Assembly: GCA_043289735.1 (NCBI GenBank)
Contig: CP171343.1
Location: 1,102,931 to 1,166,930 of the forward strand
Reading direction: 5' to 3'
DNA from: Acetilactobacillus jinshanensis_A
Lineage (GTDB): Bacteria; Bacillota; Bacilli; Lactobacillales; Lactobacillaceae
Length of the DNA: 64,000 nucleotides
The notes beneath the pieces were generated by a model. The model saw nothing but the letters and a program-made list of their open reading frames with translations. It made no database searches and was not told the origin of the DNA. Of this stretch, positions 32,175-45,273 are shown piece after piece. Positions within the stretch are counted from its first letter, which is position 1. The number at the start of each line of letters is the position of its first letter. The position numbers and the translations under genes are program-made.

Positions 32175-33680
32175 ATGTCAAAAGTATATACAGATTACTT
32201 TTTTACTGATAAAAAAGACTACCGTTAGCGGTTCCGCAAGTCAAGCCGCAAAAATTAGGATTCCAGAACCGCTAAGCCGTATAAAGAAACTAAAACCGAT
32301 ATGTATTACCACATCATTTCTGAAACTGGCGAAACCCAGCTGCTCCCCGGTCGTAAGACCAAGACTTGGGGCTACAACCAAAGCTTATTAGGTAAAACGA
32401 TTATTTTTAAGCGTGGTAAAACCATTCATTTAAAATTTACCAACCATTTACCAGTTCTAACTACTTATCATTTACACGGCCTTAACGTTCCCGGTAAGGT
32501 TGATGGTGGCTGTCATACTCCATGGTATCCTGGCGAAACCAAGACCGTCAGCTTCAAATGTAATCAGCCGGCTTCGACTTGTTGGTTGCATGCCCACCCT
32601 TGTCCTTCAACAGCTGAACAGGTCTGGCACGGTTTAGCATGTGCCATCGTTATCTTAGACCAGAACGAAGAACGACTACCCATCCCTCATCATTATGGAG
32701 TAGACGACGTCCCGTTAATCTTGCAGGACCGCCGTTTCCATAAGGATAATCAGTGGCACTATTTAGAAGATTATAATCCAGATGGCGTTCAAGGACCGAC
32801 CCCGATGATCGACGGTACTTTAAATCCCTATTTCGACGTAACCACCCAGAAAGTGCGTTTCAGATTATTAGACGGTGCTAATCGCCGTGAATGGCGTTTG
32901 CACTTTAGTAATAATCTACAATTTACCCAGATTGGCGGTGACGGCAGCTTATTACCGCACCCGGTTCACATGACTAAGCTAATGATCACCTGTGCTGAAC
33001 GGGCTGAAATCGTGGTCGATTTTGGCAAATATAAGCCCGGTGACGTGGTTAAGCTTTACTGTGATAAAACACCCATCATTACCTTTAGAATTCATCAGAT
33101 GAAGCCTGATCACAGTAAATTACCGCATACCTTAGTTAAATTACCGGATCCAAACGTTAACAATCCTTACGTCCATAAGATCGTCATGGGCGGTACCGAC
33201 GAAATGGTCGACATCAACGGTAAGAAATTCAACATGCAGCGAATCGATACGGTTCAGACCATGGGTAAGGTTGAATACTGGGACGTTACTAATGCTAATC
33301 AGTGCTGCAACGGAATGCTTCATCCTTATCATATGCACGGTTGCCAATTCCGAGTCGTTTCTCGAAATGGTCACGCCCCATATCCAAACGAACATGGTCT
33401 AAAAGACACCATCAGTGTTAATCCTGGCGAAACCGTTCGTCTAAAAGTCTGGTTTAACTGTCCCGGTGTCTTTATGTACCATTGCCACATTATTGAACAT
33501 GAAGATGGCGGTATGATGGCTCAAATTAAAGTTATTGATCCTAAACATCCACATAAGAAATATCATTTAATGGACATGAAGACCTTAACGGATCATATTG
33601 CTAAAGAACTTCATATTAAACCGCAAGACGTTTGGATGGGCGGTATGGAAGCCTATCATAAGATGAATATGAAGATGTAA
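32175..33680 (+). pseudogene. multicopper oxidase copy 2, N-terminal region frameshifted
   Basis: The proper start at 32175 (behind aaagaggga) reads MSKVYTDYFFTDKKDYR and then meets TAG. Compared with copy 1, the codons for about ten residues (NDGGYVPL region) are deleted, and two further single-base lesions follow (LAVPQVKPQKL / IPEP / KETKTD in different frames). From 32301 (MYYHIISETGE) the frame is open to the end and all four copper motifs are intact (HLHGLNVPG, WLHAHPCP, HPYHMHGCQF, YHCHIIEHEDGGMM). The 459-residue remainder lacks the first strands of domain 1, and no ribosome site precedes 32301. It is about 85-90 percent identical to copy 1 by eye. Probably inactive unless the frameshifts are errors. 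Confidence 0.75.
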
Positions 33681-33693
33681 TTCATATTAAAAG

Positions 33694-33727
33694 ACCGTTC
33701 AGAAAATAATCTCTGAACGATCTTTTT
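33694..33727 (+). terminator. terminator after oxidase copy 2
   Basis: It carries the same cgttcaga / tctgaacg stem and identical loop as the copy 1 terminator, which shows that the duplicated unit included the terminator. Confidence 0.8.
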
Positions 33728-33826
33728 ATACCTTAAATTTAAGGTAAATATTATGATTAATAATGTTAATAAAATCTTTAATCAAGTAAATAATTAAATT
33801 ATTATAATGAATTAATTTTATAGTAA

Positions 33827-33862
33827 ATAAAAAAGCCTTCGAACTGAATCGAAGACTTTTTC
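33827..33862 (-). terminator. terminator of the rRNA operon
   Basis: The minus-strand stem gtcttcga / tcgaaggc with a 5-6-base loop is followed by TTTTTT, directly after the 5S gene. Confidence 0.8.
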
Positions 33863-33876
33863 TCTTATTATCGTTC

Positions 33877-33994
33877 GCGTGGCAACGTCCTATCTTCGCA
33901 GGAGGCGATCCTCCTACTATTTTCGGCGCGCGGAAGCTTAACTTCTGTGTTCGGCATGGGAACAGGTGTATCCTTCCGGCTATCGCCACCACAC
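33877..33994 (-). rRNA. rrf: 5S ribosomal RNA
   Basis: About 118 bases. The minus strand reads TGTGGTGGCGATAGCCGGAA at the 5' side, then the conserved CCGAACACAGAAGTTAAG, and ends GTTGCCACGC, pairing with the 5' end. Ends are set by that pairing and may be off by a base or two. Confidence 0.95.
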
Positions 33995-34064
33995 TATAAA
34001 TTCAAGAGAACTTCGTTCTCTCAAAACTGGATAATATTCGTATCTCTCCGAGAATACCTAATTT

Positions 34065-36986
<2,922 letters not shown>

Positions 36987-37168
36987 AGACCTTTGCCACT
37001 TCCGTGGCAACGGTTTTGGTCATTTTGAATATTTTAAGAATTCAAAAATAACGCGGTGTTCTCGGTTGAAATTAAAATTTAAAATAAATAATAATTTCAA
37101 TAGGAAATATAAATATTATCCAGTTTTCAAAGAACCAAGTTCTAATGTATGAGTCCTTACGGACTCAA

Positions 37169-37241
37169 TGGAGTATAGCGGAATCGAACCGCTGACCTCC
37201 TGCTTGCAAAGCAGGTGCTCTCCCTGCTGAGCTAATACCCC
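37169..37241 (-). tRNA. tRNA-Ala (UGC)
   Basis: A 73-base cloverleaf: GGGGTAT acceptor, AGCTCAG D arm, anticodon loop CTTTGCAAG (UGC), T-loop GGTTCGATTCC, 3' ACTCCA side. It lies in the 16S-23S spacer, 10 bases downstream of tRNA-Ile. Confidence 0.97.
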
Positions 37242-37251
37242 ATAACAGTAA

Positions 37252-37325
<74 letters not shown>

Positions 37326-37398
37326 ATACGGGCAAGGCCTGTAGGCCTCTCAAAACTAAACAAGATTTCGATATCCGTACAAATTTCCGATTAAATGT

Positions 37399-38984
<1,586 letters not shown>

Positions 38985-39418
38985 AAAATAACATAAGAAC
39001 TTAATTACGAGCTCTTAAGATTAATTACTAGTTGAGTGGTACGAACGAATTTATTATTTTCGCACGTAAAGTTGATAATCTCATTATAAAATAACGAGAC
39101 CACTTGCACTTGTGATGTCAAAATCTTGTTCAGTTTTCAAAGACCTACGATTGTTATCCACTTGAGCTCTCGCTCACGTGACAATTATTAATATATCACT
39201 TAAGAGACATAATGTTAAGTGATTTTAAAAATCAATTTAAAAATTTTTAAAATTAACTTAATTATTATTAACATCTTCATTCTCACGCGACATTTATTAT
39301 TATATCAGTTCATAATCACTTATTAATATTATATTCATATTAATTTTAAAATTTTAATTGAAATTACTTAGCCCTTCTGTAAAATACATTTAATCTGATA
39401 TATAAAGGATGTTTTTTT
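38985..39418. other. rRNA leader and AT-rich intergenic region
   Basis: No gene is seen. The part nearest 16S is the pre-rRNA leader. The rest is very AT-rich and holds the rRNA promoter(s) on the minus strand and presumably the promoter of the acetyltransferase remnant on the plus strand. Confidence 0.6.
39190..39218 (-). promoter_or_regulatory. rRNA operon promoter (proximal)
   Basis: Minus strand TTAACA (39213-39218), 17 bases, TATATT (39190-39195). Downstream comes the typical lactobacillar pre-16S leader ending ctttgaaaactgaacaa. A further candidate -10 TATAAT at 39299-39304 may be a distal promoter, as rRNA operons often have two. Confidence 0.6.
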
Positions 39419-39921
39419 ATGGCTCTAATCTATGTTCGACCTGCTCAAAAACAAGATGATCGAAAATTACTTCCAATCTTTCACTCTGCCCAGCAATTCC
39501 TAAGACAGCAGGGCATTAATCAGTGGCAAAATCATTATCCTAATTTACAAAGCCTTAAACAGAAATCGCAGGAACCGCCAGCTTAATTCCAGGCCCCGAT
39601 AAAAGCTATCTTCACATCCAAAACGGAGAATGGGTCAATGGTCCCAAGGCTCCTTATATGACAATTCATCGGGTCGCCATCTCAAACAATTTCGCTGGTA
39701 AAAATTTATCACAAATTTTAATGAGCAATTTAATCTCTCTATCTATCGCCAAAGGCTTTCGTGACGTTAGAATCGATACGCATCCTAATAATAAAGGAAT
39801 GCAGCACGTAATCGCGGCCAACGGCTTTCAGAAACGTGGTATCATTCATACGTTAGAGGGTGGCAAACAAAAGAGTACGTTCGGATACGCCTACCAATTA
39901 ATTATCGAAGGTGACCATTAA
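39419..39921 (+). pseudogene. GNAT N-acetyltransferase, deletion and frameshift
   Basis: The start at 39419 (aaaggatg upstream) reads MALIYVRPAQKQDDRKLLPI through QSLKQKSQEPPA and stops. In another frame the protein resumes with IAGTASLIPGPDKSYLHIQ, NGEWVNGPKAPYMTIHRVAI and the acetyl-CoA region GKNLSQILMSNLISLSIAKG, ending EGDH at 39921. Around 15-20 residues of strand 3 are missing at the junction (about 39570). The remainder matches lactobacillar GNAT proteins of about 175 residues. The acetyl acceptor is unknown. Probably inactive. Confidence 0.78.
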
Positions 39922-40112
39922 TGCTTTCCGCCGACTTTGCGGTCCAGATCAAACTCATCATTATGTATACCATCGGTTTATTAGCTCTAATCGGTACGTT
40001 CTTTTACATCCATCACGTTACTAATAAATGGCTGACCAAATTTAGCCGGAGTTCTTTTACTGTTATTATCATCATGGCAATCATTTTATGCGTGACCGTT
40101 AAATTACCTTAA
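39921..40112 (+). CDS. small two-helix membrane protein
   Basis: A 63-residue protein with two predicted membrane helices (IIMYTIGLLALIGTFFYI and SSFTVIIIMAIILCVTV) joined by a short basic loop (HHVTNKWLTKFSR). I do not recognise the family. Its ATG overlaps the stop of the acetyltransferase remnant (TAATG), and aaggtga lies upstream, so it was translated by coupling. It converges with the sucrose hydrolase gene. Confidence 0.55.
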   Translation: MLSADFAVQIKLIIMYTIGLLALIGTFFYIHHVTNKWLTKFSRSSFTVIIIMAIILCVTVKLP

Positions 40113-40133
40113 TTCTTTTTCATCATTTGATTT

Positions 40134-41579
40134 TTAATCATTATTAATATTAATCGATTTTAATTTAGCAACCTTTACGCTTTGGCAATCGATCCAATTC
40201 AAATTAACGTTTTCGCCGTTTCTAAAGAAGCGACCCGTAATCGTTCGTGAGCCGCCGTTAATATAAATTTCAAATTCTGAATTATCAAAATAAAAGAGAC
40301 ATTCCTGGATCATGCCTCTATTAATAGAAACGCGGCGGACTTTTTCGTTTCCGCTTAGATTTTGCCGATAAACTGATAACCGACGACCTTTTTGATCAAT
40401 TACGAAGTATAAATGACTAGTCTCAGCAGTAATGGCCAATTGACTAACCTGATCTTCCATCGGGACCCATTTAATATGACATTGCTGTGGAATTTCCATC
40501 CCGTTAACCGCCTTTAGCTTTTTAACAAATAACTTTTGATTTTCTCGAGCGGGTTTCTGAATCAAGCGACCGTCTTTAAGATCAAATTCTCGAACCAGCG
40601 TTAAAGCACCTGACCAGCCTTCCGAATCGGTTGCGTATTCGGAGCCAGGCATTCCGACCCAACTAATCGATAAATCCCGGCCGTCCGGAGCATTAATCGC
40701 ACTGGTGGCATAAAAATCAAATCCGTTGTCAATCAAGCGAATCTTAGTCGGGTTAACGATCTTCATCTGGTCCCAGTTTAAGCTATCACCCGCAATATAT
40801 ACGTTTGGGTAACGATTCCGATAATTCAAATGCTTTTTATCAAGGCCTTGCGGGCAAAAAAGAATTACCGGGTGTTTATCAATAAAAATTAAATTAGGAC
40901 ATTCCACCATGTAACCTAAATTATCGTTTCCAACGTCCATCGTTCTAAAGAAATTCCAGCCGTGATCTACTGACTGAGAACGGTACACCACGATTTCACC
41001 ACGGTGGCCTTCCGTCTGGGCACCCAAGATGGCGTAATAATAATCCCCGTGTTTAATAATCTGCGGATCGCGAAAATTACCGGTCACTTCTAACGGCGGC
41101 CGATTAATAAGGGGCTGATTCACTTTTGTGATGTGATTATCCTTATCAACCCAAGCGCCGTCTTGCTTTGCTTGCCGGTGCTGATGTTCATCCCAGATAT
41201 TACCGGTATACATTAAAAATAACCGATGCCCCACCGGAATTGCTGAGCCAGAATAACAGCCGTTCCGATCATTCGACCGATTAGGAATCATGGGGTGATG
41301 AACGTTCTTCCAATTAACTAAATCCGTCGAAACTAAATGAGTCCAGCTTTTTAAGCCATGAACGGCACCAAACGGAAACGTCTGGTAAAACAAATGCCAT
41401 TGATGATTAAAATAAGAAAAACCGTTCGGGTCATTCAATAATCCCGTTCGGGTTTGAATGTGATAGCCTAACCGCCATTTAGATCGAGCAACTTGGGCCT
41501 TTAAATCAGCCAAACGCTGTTTGGGCCATTTATCATAACTTTGATTTAAACGGCCGGTTGTCCAGTATTTACTGTCCAT
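40134..41579 (-). CDS. scrB: sucrose-6-phosphate hydrolase / beta-fructosidase (GH32)
   Basis: Hydrolyses sucrose or sucrose 6-phosphate. Glycoside hydrolase family 32: the nucleophile Asp is in GLLNDPNGF (about residue 50), the transition-state Asp in NFRDPQI (about 170), and the acid-base Glu in MVECPNL (about 226). A five-bladed propeller plus a C-terminal beta-sandwich fits the 481 residues. There is no signal peptide, so it is intracellular. The start has agagggg 8 bases upstream. No sucrose PTS gene is next to it; the fructokinase gene lies 1.2 kb away on the other strand. The C-terminal domain is more divergent than the catalytic one. Confidence 0.93.
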   Translation of the reverse strand: MDSKYWTTGRLNQSYDKWPKQRLADLKAQVARSKWRLGYHIQTRTGLLNDPNGFSYFNHQWHLFYQTFPFGAVHGLKSWTHLVSTDLVNWKNVHHPMIPNRSNDRNGCYSGSAIPVGHRLFLMYTGNIWDEHQHRQAKQDGAWVDKDNHITKVNQPLINRPPLEVTGNFRDPQIIKHGDYYYAILGAQTEGHRGEIVVYRSQSVDHGWNFFRTMDVGNDNLGYMVECPNLIFIDKHPVILFCPQGLDKKHLNYRNRYPNVYIAGDSLNWDQMKIVNPTKIRLIDNGFDFYATSAINAPDGRDLSISWVGMPGSEYATDSEGWSGALTLVREFDLKDGRLIQKPARENQKLFVKKLKAVNGMEIPQQCHIKWVPMEDQVSQLAITAETSHLYFVIDQKGRRLSVYRQNLSGNEKVRRVSINRGMIQECLFYFDNSEFEIYINGGSRTITGRFFRNGENVNLNWIDCQSVKVAKLKSININND

Positions 41580-41647
41580 GGTGACACCCCTCTAGTAAAT
41601 GTGTAGTTATTTTACCACATTGGATTGATAACAAAAAGAACCAGTTT

Positions 41648-42001
41648 TTATTTATTAGCGGGTAACTTATTATCTTTCAAGACTTTATTAATGTAATAAT
41701 CAACTTCATCTAAAACGTTAGCCACGTCTTTAGAATTACGCATCTGGGCAGCTTCGTTTTCGCTAATGGCCCACATAGCTAAATCATCGCTAACGGGAAC
41801 GATATCCCGAACGATCCGCATGGGCGTTTCGTTGTTCCGCTGCTTTTTAATCCTTAAATAGCTCTGGTAATCCGTAATCATTCGTAACGTTTCACCCGTG
41901 CTTGGATCATAGGTTTCAAAAATCACGAAATGGGATCGCATCTGATCATCATTTAACTGCCGTTTAACTTCATCTAACTGTTCCGGAGTAATCTTAATCA
42001 T
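41648..42001 (-). CDS. hypothetical protein
   Basis: A 117-residue soluble protein that I do not recognise (MIKITPEQLDEVKRQLND start; helical N-terminus, mixed middle with YDPSTGETLRMITDY, helical C-terminus). It starts with ATG behind gaggtg, with the ribosome site overlapping the stop of the SDR-like gene, so the two are one operon. Confidence 0.7.
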   Translation of the reverse strand: MIKITPEQLDEVKRQLNDDQMRSHFVIFETYDPSTGETLRMITDYQSYLRIKKQRNNETPMRIVRDIVPVSDDLAMWAISENEAAQMRNSKDVANVLDEVDYYINKVLKDNKLPANK

Positions 42002-42010
42002 TATTTCACC

Positions 42011-42544
42011 TCATTTTTGATCGATAATTGCAATCGATTGATTTACATAGAGCTGTCCCTCAATAACATCAAGGGCGACTTGAGCCACATTTTGATAAGA
42101 AACTTTACCGTTCGCGACGGATTGGCCCTCTTCAATTATTTTAGGCCGAGTCGACGTCGGACGCCGAGTCATCGTAACCGGACGTAAAATCGTGTAAGGA
42201 ATCTCACTTTCGTCAACCACTTTAGCGGCATAGCGCTGTTCGTTTAAATATTCAGCAACGTTTTCAACCCCGGGAAATTTAACGTGACCCGTCACTTCGT
42301 CATCAATTCCCGCGTGCGAAAGCATCAAAAACTGATGAAGCGGCGGCATTACCTGACTGATCGCGTCAAACAATGCTTCAAAATCTAGATCAACGTCCAT
42401 GGGCCCCAAAAAAGATGCAATCACATTCTGATTTAAAATCAATTGATCTCAAACGAGTTACGTTAATATTAGATGATTTCTGTAAAGTGGGGCTACTAAT
42501 TGGGCAATTGCACTGTGCTGATCCAAGACCAAGACGTTGATCAC
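42011..42544 (-). pseudogene. NAD(P)-binding SDR/NmrA-like protein, N-terminus frameshifted
   Basis: The C-terminal part (42442-42011) reads as an atypical short-chain dehydrogenase: HAGIDDEVTGHVKFPG, then EQRYAAKVVDESEIPYTILRP (the YAAK plus PYTILRP signature). A GTG at 42544 behind agagg begins VINVLVLDQHSAIAQLV, matching the first strand of the Rossmann fold. At least two frame changes (LQKSSNINVTRLRSIDF in one frame, VIASFLGPMDVDLDFEALF in another) follow. The glycine-rich GxTGxxG is absent. Likely inactive. Confidence 0.65.
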
Positions 42545-42680
42545 AATCAAAACCTCTTTAATAGTTATGATTATATATATTTTATCAAAAAAAAGAAACT
42601 GCTTTAAGTCTTCTAATCATTTTGATCAATATCTTTAAATTCTAATATATGTTAAGATAAAATTATTATTGAGGTTGAAT

Positions 42681-42743
42681 ATGTCGCCAAACCGGTTAAT
42701 ATATTCAATGGTGAAACGCTTACAGAGTTTCATCGTTATGTAA
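42681..42743 (+). CDS. short upstream open frame before fructokinase (20 residues)
   Basis: ATG at 42681 with gaggttg 4-6 bases upstream encodes MSPNRLIYSMVKRLQSFIVM. Its TAA is directly followed by the GGAG that serves scrK (TAAGGAG, ATG 8 bases later). It could be a regulatory leader peptide or chance; no homologue is known to me. Confidence 0.35.
   Translation: MSPNRLIYSMVKRLQSFIVM
42711..42724 (+). promoter_or_regulatory. weak cre-like site upstream of scrK
   Basis: gtgaaacgcttaca matches 10 of 12 fixed positions of the CcpA box TGNAARCGNWNNCA, mismatching the first two. It lies about 32 bases before the scrK start. Confidence 0.35.
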
Positions 42744-42755
42744 GGAGTTTCATTT

Positions 42756-43631
42756 ATGTTATTAGGAAGTATTGAAGCTGGTGGAACTAAATTCGTCTGC
42801 GCGGTTGGTAACGAAGATTACCAAATCCTGAACAGCGTTAAGTTCCCCACCACTACACCTAAAGAAACATTAGAACGAACGGTCAAATACTTTAAAAAAT
42901 TCAGAGGCTTAAAAGCCATGAGTATTGCTTCGTTCGGTCCGATCGAACTCCGACATAATTCACCTAAATATGGTTACATCACCGACACCCCTAAAAAGGG
43001 CTGGTCCAACGTTGATTTCCTGGGAACGATTAAGAAACACTTTAAATTCCCCATCTATTGGACCACCGACGTTAACGGTTCCGCCTATGGTGAATACATC
43101 ATGGCGGGACTCTTTCATCACCCCGTTAAATGCCTAGCGTATTACACGATTGGCACCGGCGTAGGGGTCGGTGAAATCGTTAACGGTAAATTTTTAGGTG
43201 ACATGGGCCATCCAGAAATGGGCCACGTTCGGGTTAAACGCCATCCCGACGATTTAAACTTCAAAGGCATCTGTCCTTATCACGGGGACTGTTTAGAAGG
43301 CCTGGTTTCGGGACCGACCTTTGAAGCCCGCCTTGGTAAAAAAGGCCCTGACGTTCCGATGTCCAATCACGTTTGGGACATCATGGCTTATTACGTTGCG
43401 CAAGCCGCGATTCAAACGACCTTAGCTCTGCGTCCCGAAGTCATCGTTTTCGGTGGCGGGGTCGTAAGCGAACCGTTCTTACGAAAGGTTCGTCATCAGT
43501 TCAAGATCCTGTTGAACGGCTACGTCAACGTGGGTAACCTTCGGGACTACATTCGAATGCCGGCGGTTGAAAACAACGGTTCCGCAACCGTTGGTAATCT
43601 CGCCCTAGCGTTAGAAGAATCTCGGAAGTAA
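42756..43631 (+). CDS. scrK: fructokinase (ROK family)
   Basis: Phosphorylates fructose to fructose 6-phosphate with ATP. It has the ROK N-terminal phosphate loop GSIEAGGTKFVCAVG, the catalytic DVNGSAYGEY (about 108), YYTIGTGVGVGEI, and the ROK zinc site built by GHPEMGHVRVKRHPDD and CPYHGDCLEGL (His and three Cys). FGGGVVSEP near the C-terminus binds the nucleotide. A length of 291 is typical for bacterial ROK fructokinases. Ribosome site aaggag. It is the first of a plus-strand group with mannitol dehydrogenase, so fructose can be either phosphorylated or reduced. Confidence 0.95.
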   Translation: MLLGSIEAGGTKFVCAVGNEDYQILNSVKFPTTTPKETLERTVKYFKKFRGLKAMSIASFGPIELRHNSPKYGYITDTPKKGWSNVDFLGTIKKHFKFPIYWTTDVNGSAYGEYIMAGLFHHPVKCLAYYTIGTGVGVGEIVNGKFLGDMGHPEMGHVRVKRHPDDLNFKGICPYHGDCLEGLVSGPTFEARLGKKGPDVPMSNHVWDIMAYYVAQAAIQTTLALRPEVIVFGGGVVSEPFLRKVRHQFKILLNGYVNVGNLRDYIRMPAVENNGSATVGNLALALEESRK

Positions 43632-43725
43632 TTATTCTTTAAATATTAATTTGGGACGTGAATCTTTAAATCCACCGCCCCAATCTAATATTAATCTATA
43701 TTTATTTTTTCAAAGGGGTAATCTC

Positions 43726-44721
43726 ATGAAGGCATTAGTCTTAAAAGGTGTCAAGCACTTCGAAATCGAAGACATTCAAAAGCCAACACCAAAAGATGAT
43801 GAAGTTTTAATCGATGCCAAATATGCTGGTATCTGTGGTACTGATAACGCATTATACAACGGACTTCCGGGTTCTGCTCCGGCCGTTCCGCCGATCGTTT
43901 TAGGCCACGAAGTTTCCGGTGTCGTTGAAGCTACTGGCAAAAACGTCAAGGGCTTCAAGAAGGGTGACCGCGTAACTGTCGACCCTAACATCTACTGTGG
44001 CAAGTGCCGTTACTGCCACATCGGTATTCCTGAAATGTGTGAAAACTTATCCGCCGTTGGTGTTACCCGTAACGGTGGCTTAGAACAAGCATTCACCGCT
44101 CCGGCTACCAACGTATACCACGTTCCAGCTAACGTTCCGTTAAAGGATGCTGCTACTACTGAACCGGTATCCTGTGCATTACACGGTGTTAAGTTATTAC
44201 ACACTTCTCCATACCAGCGTGCTTTAGTTATCGGTGATGGCTTTGAAGGCTTATTATTCTGCCAGATCTTAAAGGCTTATGGTGTTCATGAAGTTACTTT
44301 AGTGGGCCGTCATGACGACAAGTTAGCTGAAGAACAGAAAGCTACCGGTGTTGACCACGTTATCAACTCAACCAAGGAAAAGATCCCTGCTAAGTATGAC
44401 ATTACCGTGGATGCCGTTGGCTTACCACAGACTCAAGAAGCTGCCGTTAACGCTACCGTTAAAGGTGCTCAAGTCTTAATGTTCGGAGTTGGCAAACCTA
44501 ACCAGCACTTCTCCATGAATACTTACAAGGTCTACCAGAAAGAATTAACCATCAAAGGTTCATTCATCAACCCGAACGCCTTCGTCGATTCATTAGACTT
44601 ATTATCCACCGGTGAAGTTAAAGTTGCCCCAATCGTTAAGAACGTCATCAAATTAGAAGACGTTGCTGACGCATTAAGCGGCAAATACACTGGTAAGTGT
44701 GTCGTTAAGATCGATGCCTAA
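43726..44721 (+). CDS. mdh: mannitol 2-dehydrogenase (zinc, MDR family)
   Basis: Reduces fructose to mannitol with NAD(P)H, the electron-acceptor reaction of heterofermentative lactic acid bacteria. At 331 residues it strongly resembles the Leuconostoc/heterofermentative lactobacillar enzyme: YAGICGTDNALYNGLPGSA, VPPIVLGHEVSGVV, RVTVDPNIYCGKCRYC, LSAVGVTRNGG, VGLPQTQEAA and KGSFINPNAF. Catalytic Zn ligands are Cys in GICGTD and His-Glu in GHE; a four-Cys-type lobe follows. I chose the ATG at 43726 (aaaggggt upstream); the frame extends further left without a ribosome site. Codons are strongly biased, suggesting high expression. Confidence 0.93.
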   Translation: MKALVLKGVKHFEIEDIQKPTPKDDEVLIDAKYAGICGTDNALYNGLPGSAPAVPPIVLGHEVSGVVEATGKNVKGFKKGDRVTVDPNIYCGKCRYCHIGIPEMCENLSAVGVTRNGGLEQAFTAPATNVYHVPANVPLKDAATTEPVSCALHGVKLLHTSPYQRALVIGDGFEGLLFCQILKAYGVHEVTLVGRHDDKLAEEQKATGVDHVINSTKEKIPAKYDITVDAVGLPQTQEAAVNATVKGAQVLMFGVGKPNQHFSMNTYKVYQKELTIKGSFINPNAFVDSLDLLSTGEVKVAPIVKNVIKLEDVADALSGKYTGKCVVKIDA

Positions 44722-44743
44722 TCGACATTAAGAAGGTTATATT

Positions 44744-45130
44744 ATGTTAAGTAAATACTTTACTGGTATCCAGCACGTTGGTATTCCTGCTAACGATTTG
44801 GATAAGACCATTAAATTCTACAAATCCTTAGGTTTCAAGGTCGCCGGTTTATTTAACAACCAAGGCAACCGTTGTGCTTTCATGAAGTACAATTCCTTAA
44901 TGATTGAAACCTGGGAAGGTGATCCTTGTGCTAACAAAGACGGTGCAATTAACCACATTGCCGTTAACTGTACCGATGCTGACAAAGCATTCGCCGAAGC
45001 CAAAAAAGATGGCTATCACATGTTAGATGACCACGTTGAATCCATTCCAGCTTACTGGAAGCACGGAATTCATTTCTTCAAGATTCAGGGCCCTAATCAT
45101 GAAGCCATTGAATTTTGCCAGATTCTCTAA
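44744..45130 (+). CDS. VOC-superfamily (glyoxalase-like) protein
   Basis: A 128-residue vicinal-oxygen-chelate protein made of paired beta-alpha-beta modules. Candidate metal ligands are His in IQHVGIPAND, His in INHIAVNCTD and Glu in HEAIEFCQIL. Substrate unknown; a lactoylglutathione lyase-like or epimerase-like role is possible. It lies 22 bases after mannitol dehydrogenase with aagaagg before the ATG and equally biased codons, so it is co-transcribed with it and might act on a by-product of fructose metabolism. Confidence 0.88.
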   Translation: MLSKYFTGIQHVGIPANDLDKTIKFYKSLGFKVAGLFNNQGNRCAFMKYNSLMIETWEGDPCANKDGAINHIAVNCTDADKAFAEAKKDGYHMLDDHVESIPAYWKHGIHFFKIQGPNHEAIEFCQIL

Positions 45131-45150
45131 TCTGTAAATTATCATAACTT

Positions 45151-45184
45151 AAAACCGCGTTCTAAAATTAGGACGCGGTTTTTG
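45151..45184 (+). terminator. terminator after the mdh-VOC operon
   Basis: The stem aaaccgcgttcta / taggacgcggttt is followed by T residues. Confidence 0.88.
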
Positions 45185-45273
45185 TTTCATTAATATCATT
45201 AGTATTGATAATAATTGATATTATCAAGAATATCAATAAGATTAAGGATATTGTAAATAATACATTGATGACA

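Noticed and set aside
33726..33992. 88-residue open frame after the oxidase copies
   Set aside because: It runs through the 5S rRNA gene and its terminator.
45200..45273. AT-rich repeats (attgatatt-type) after the VOC operon as a functional element
   Set aside because: Low-complexity sequence with irregular units; nothing beyond composition supports a function.
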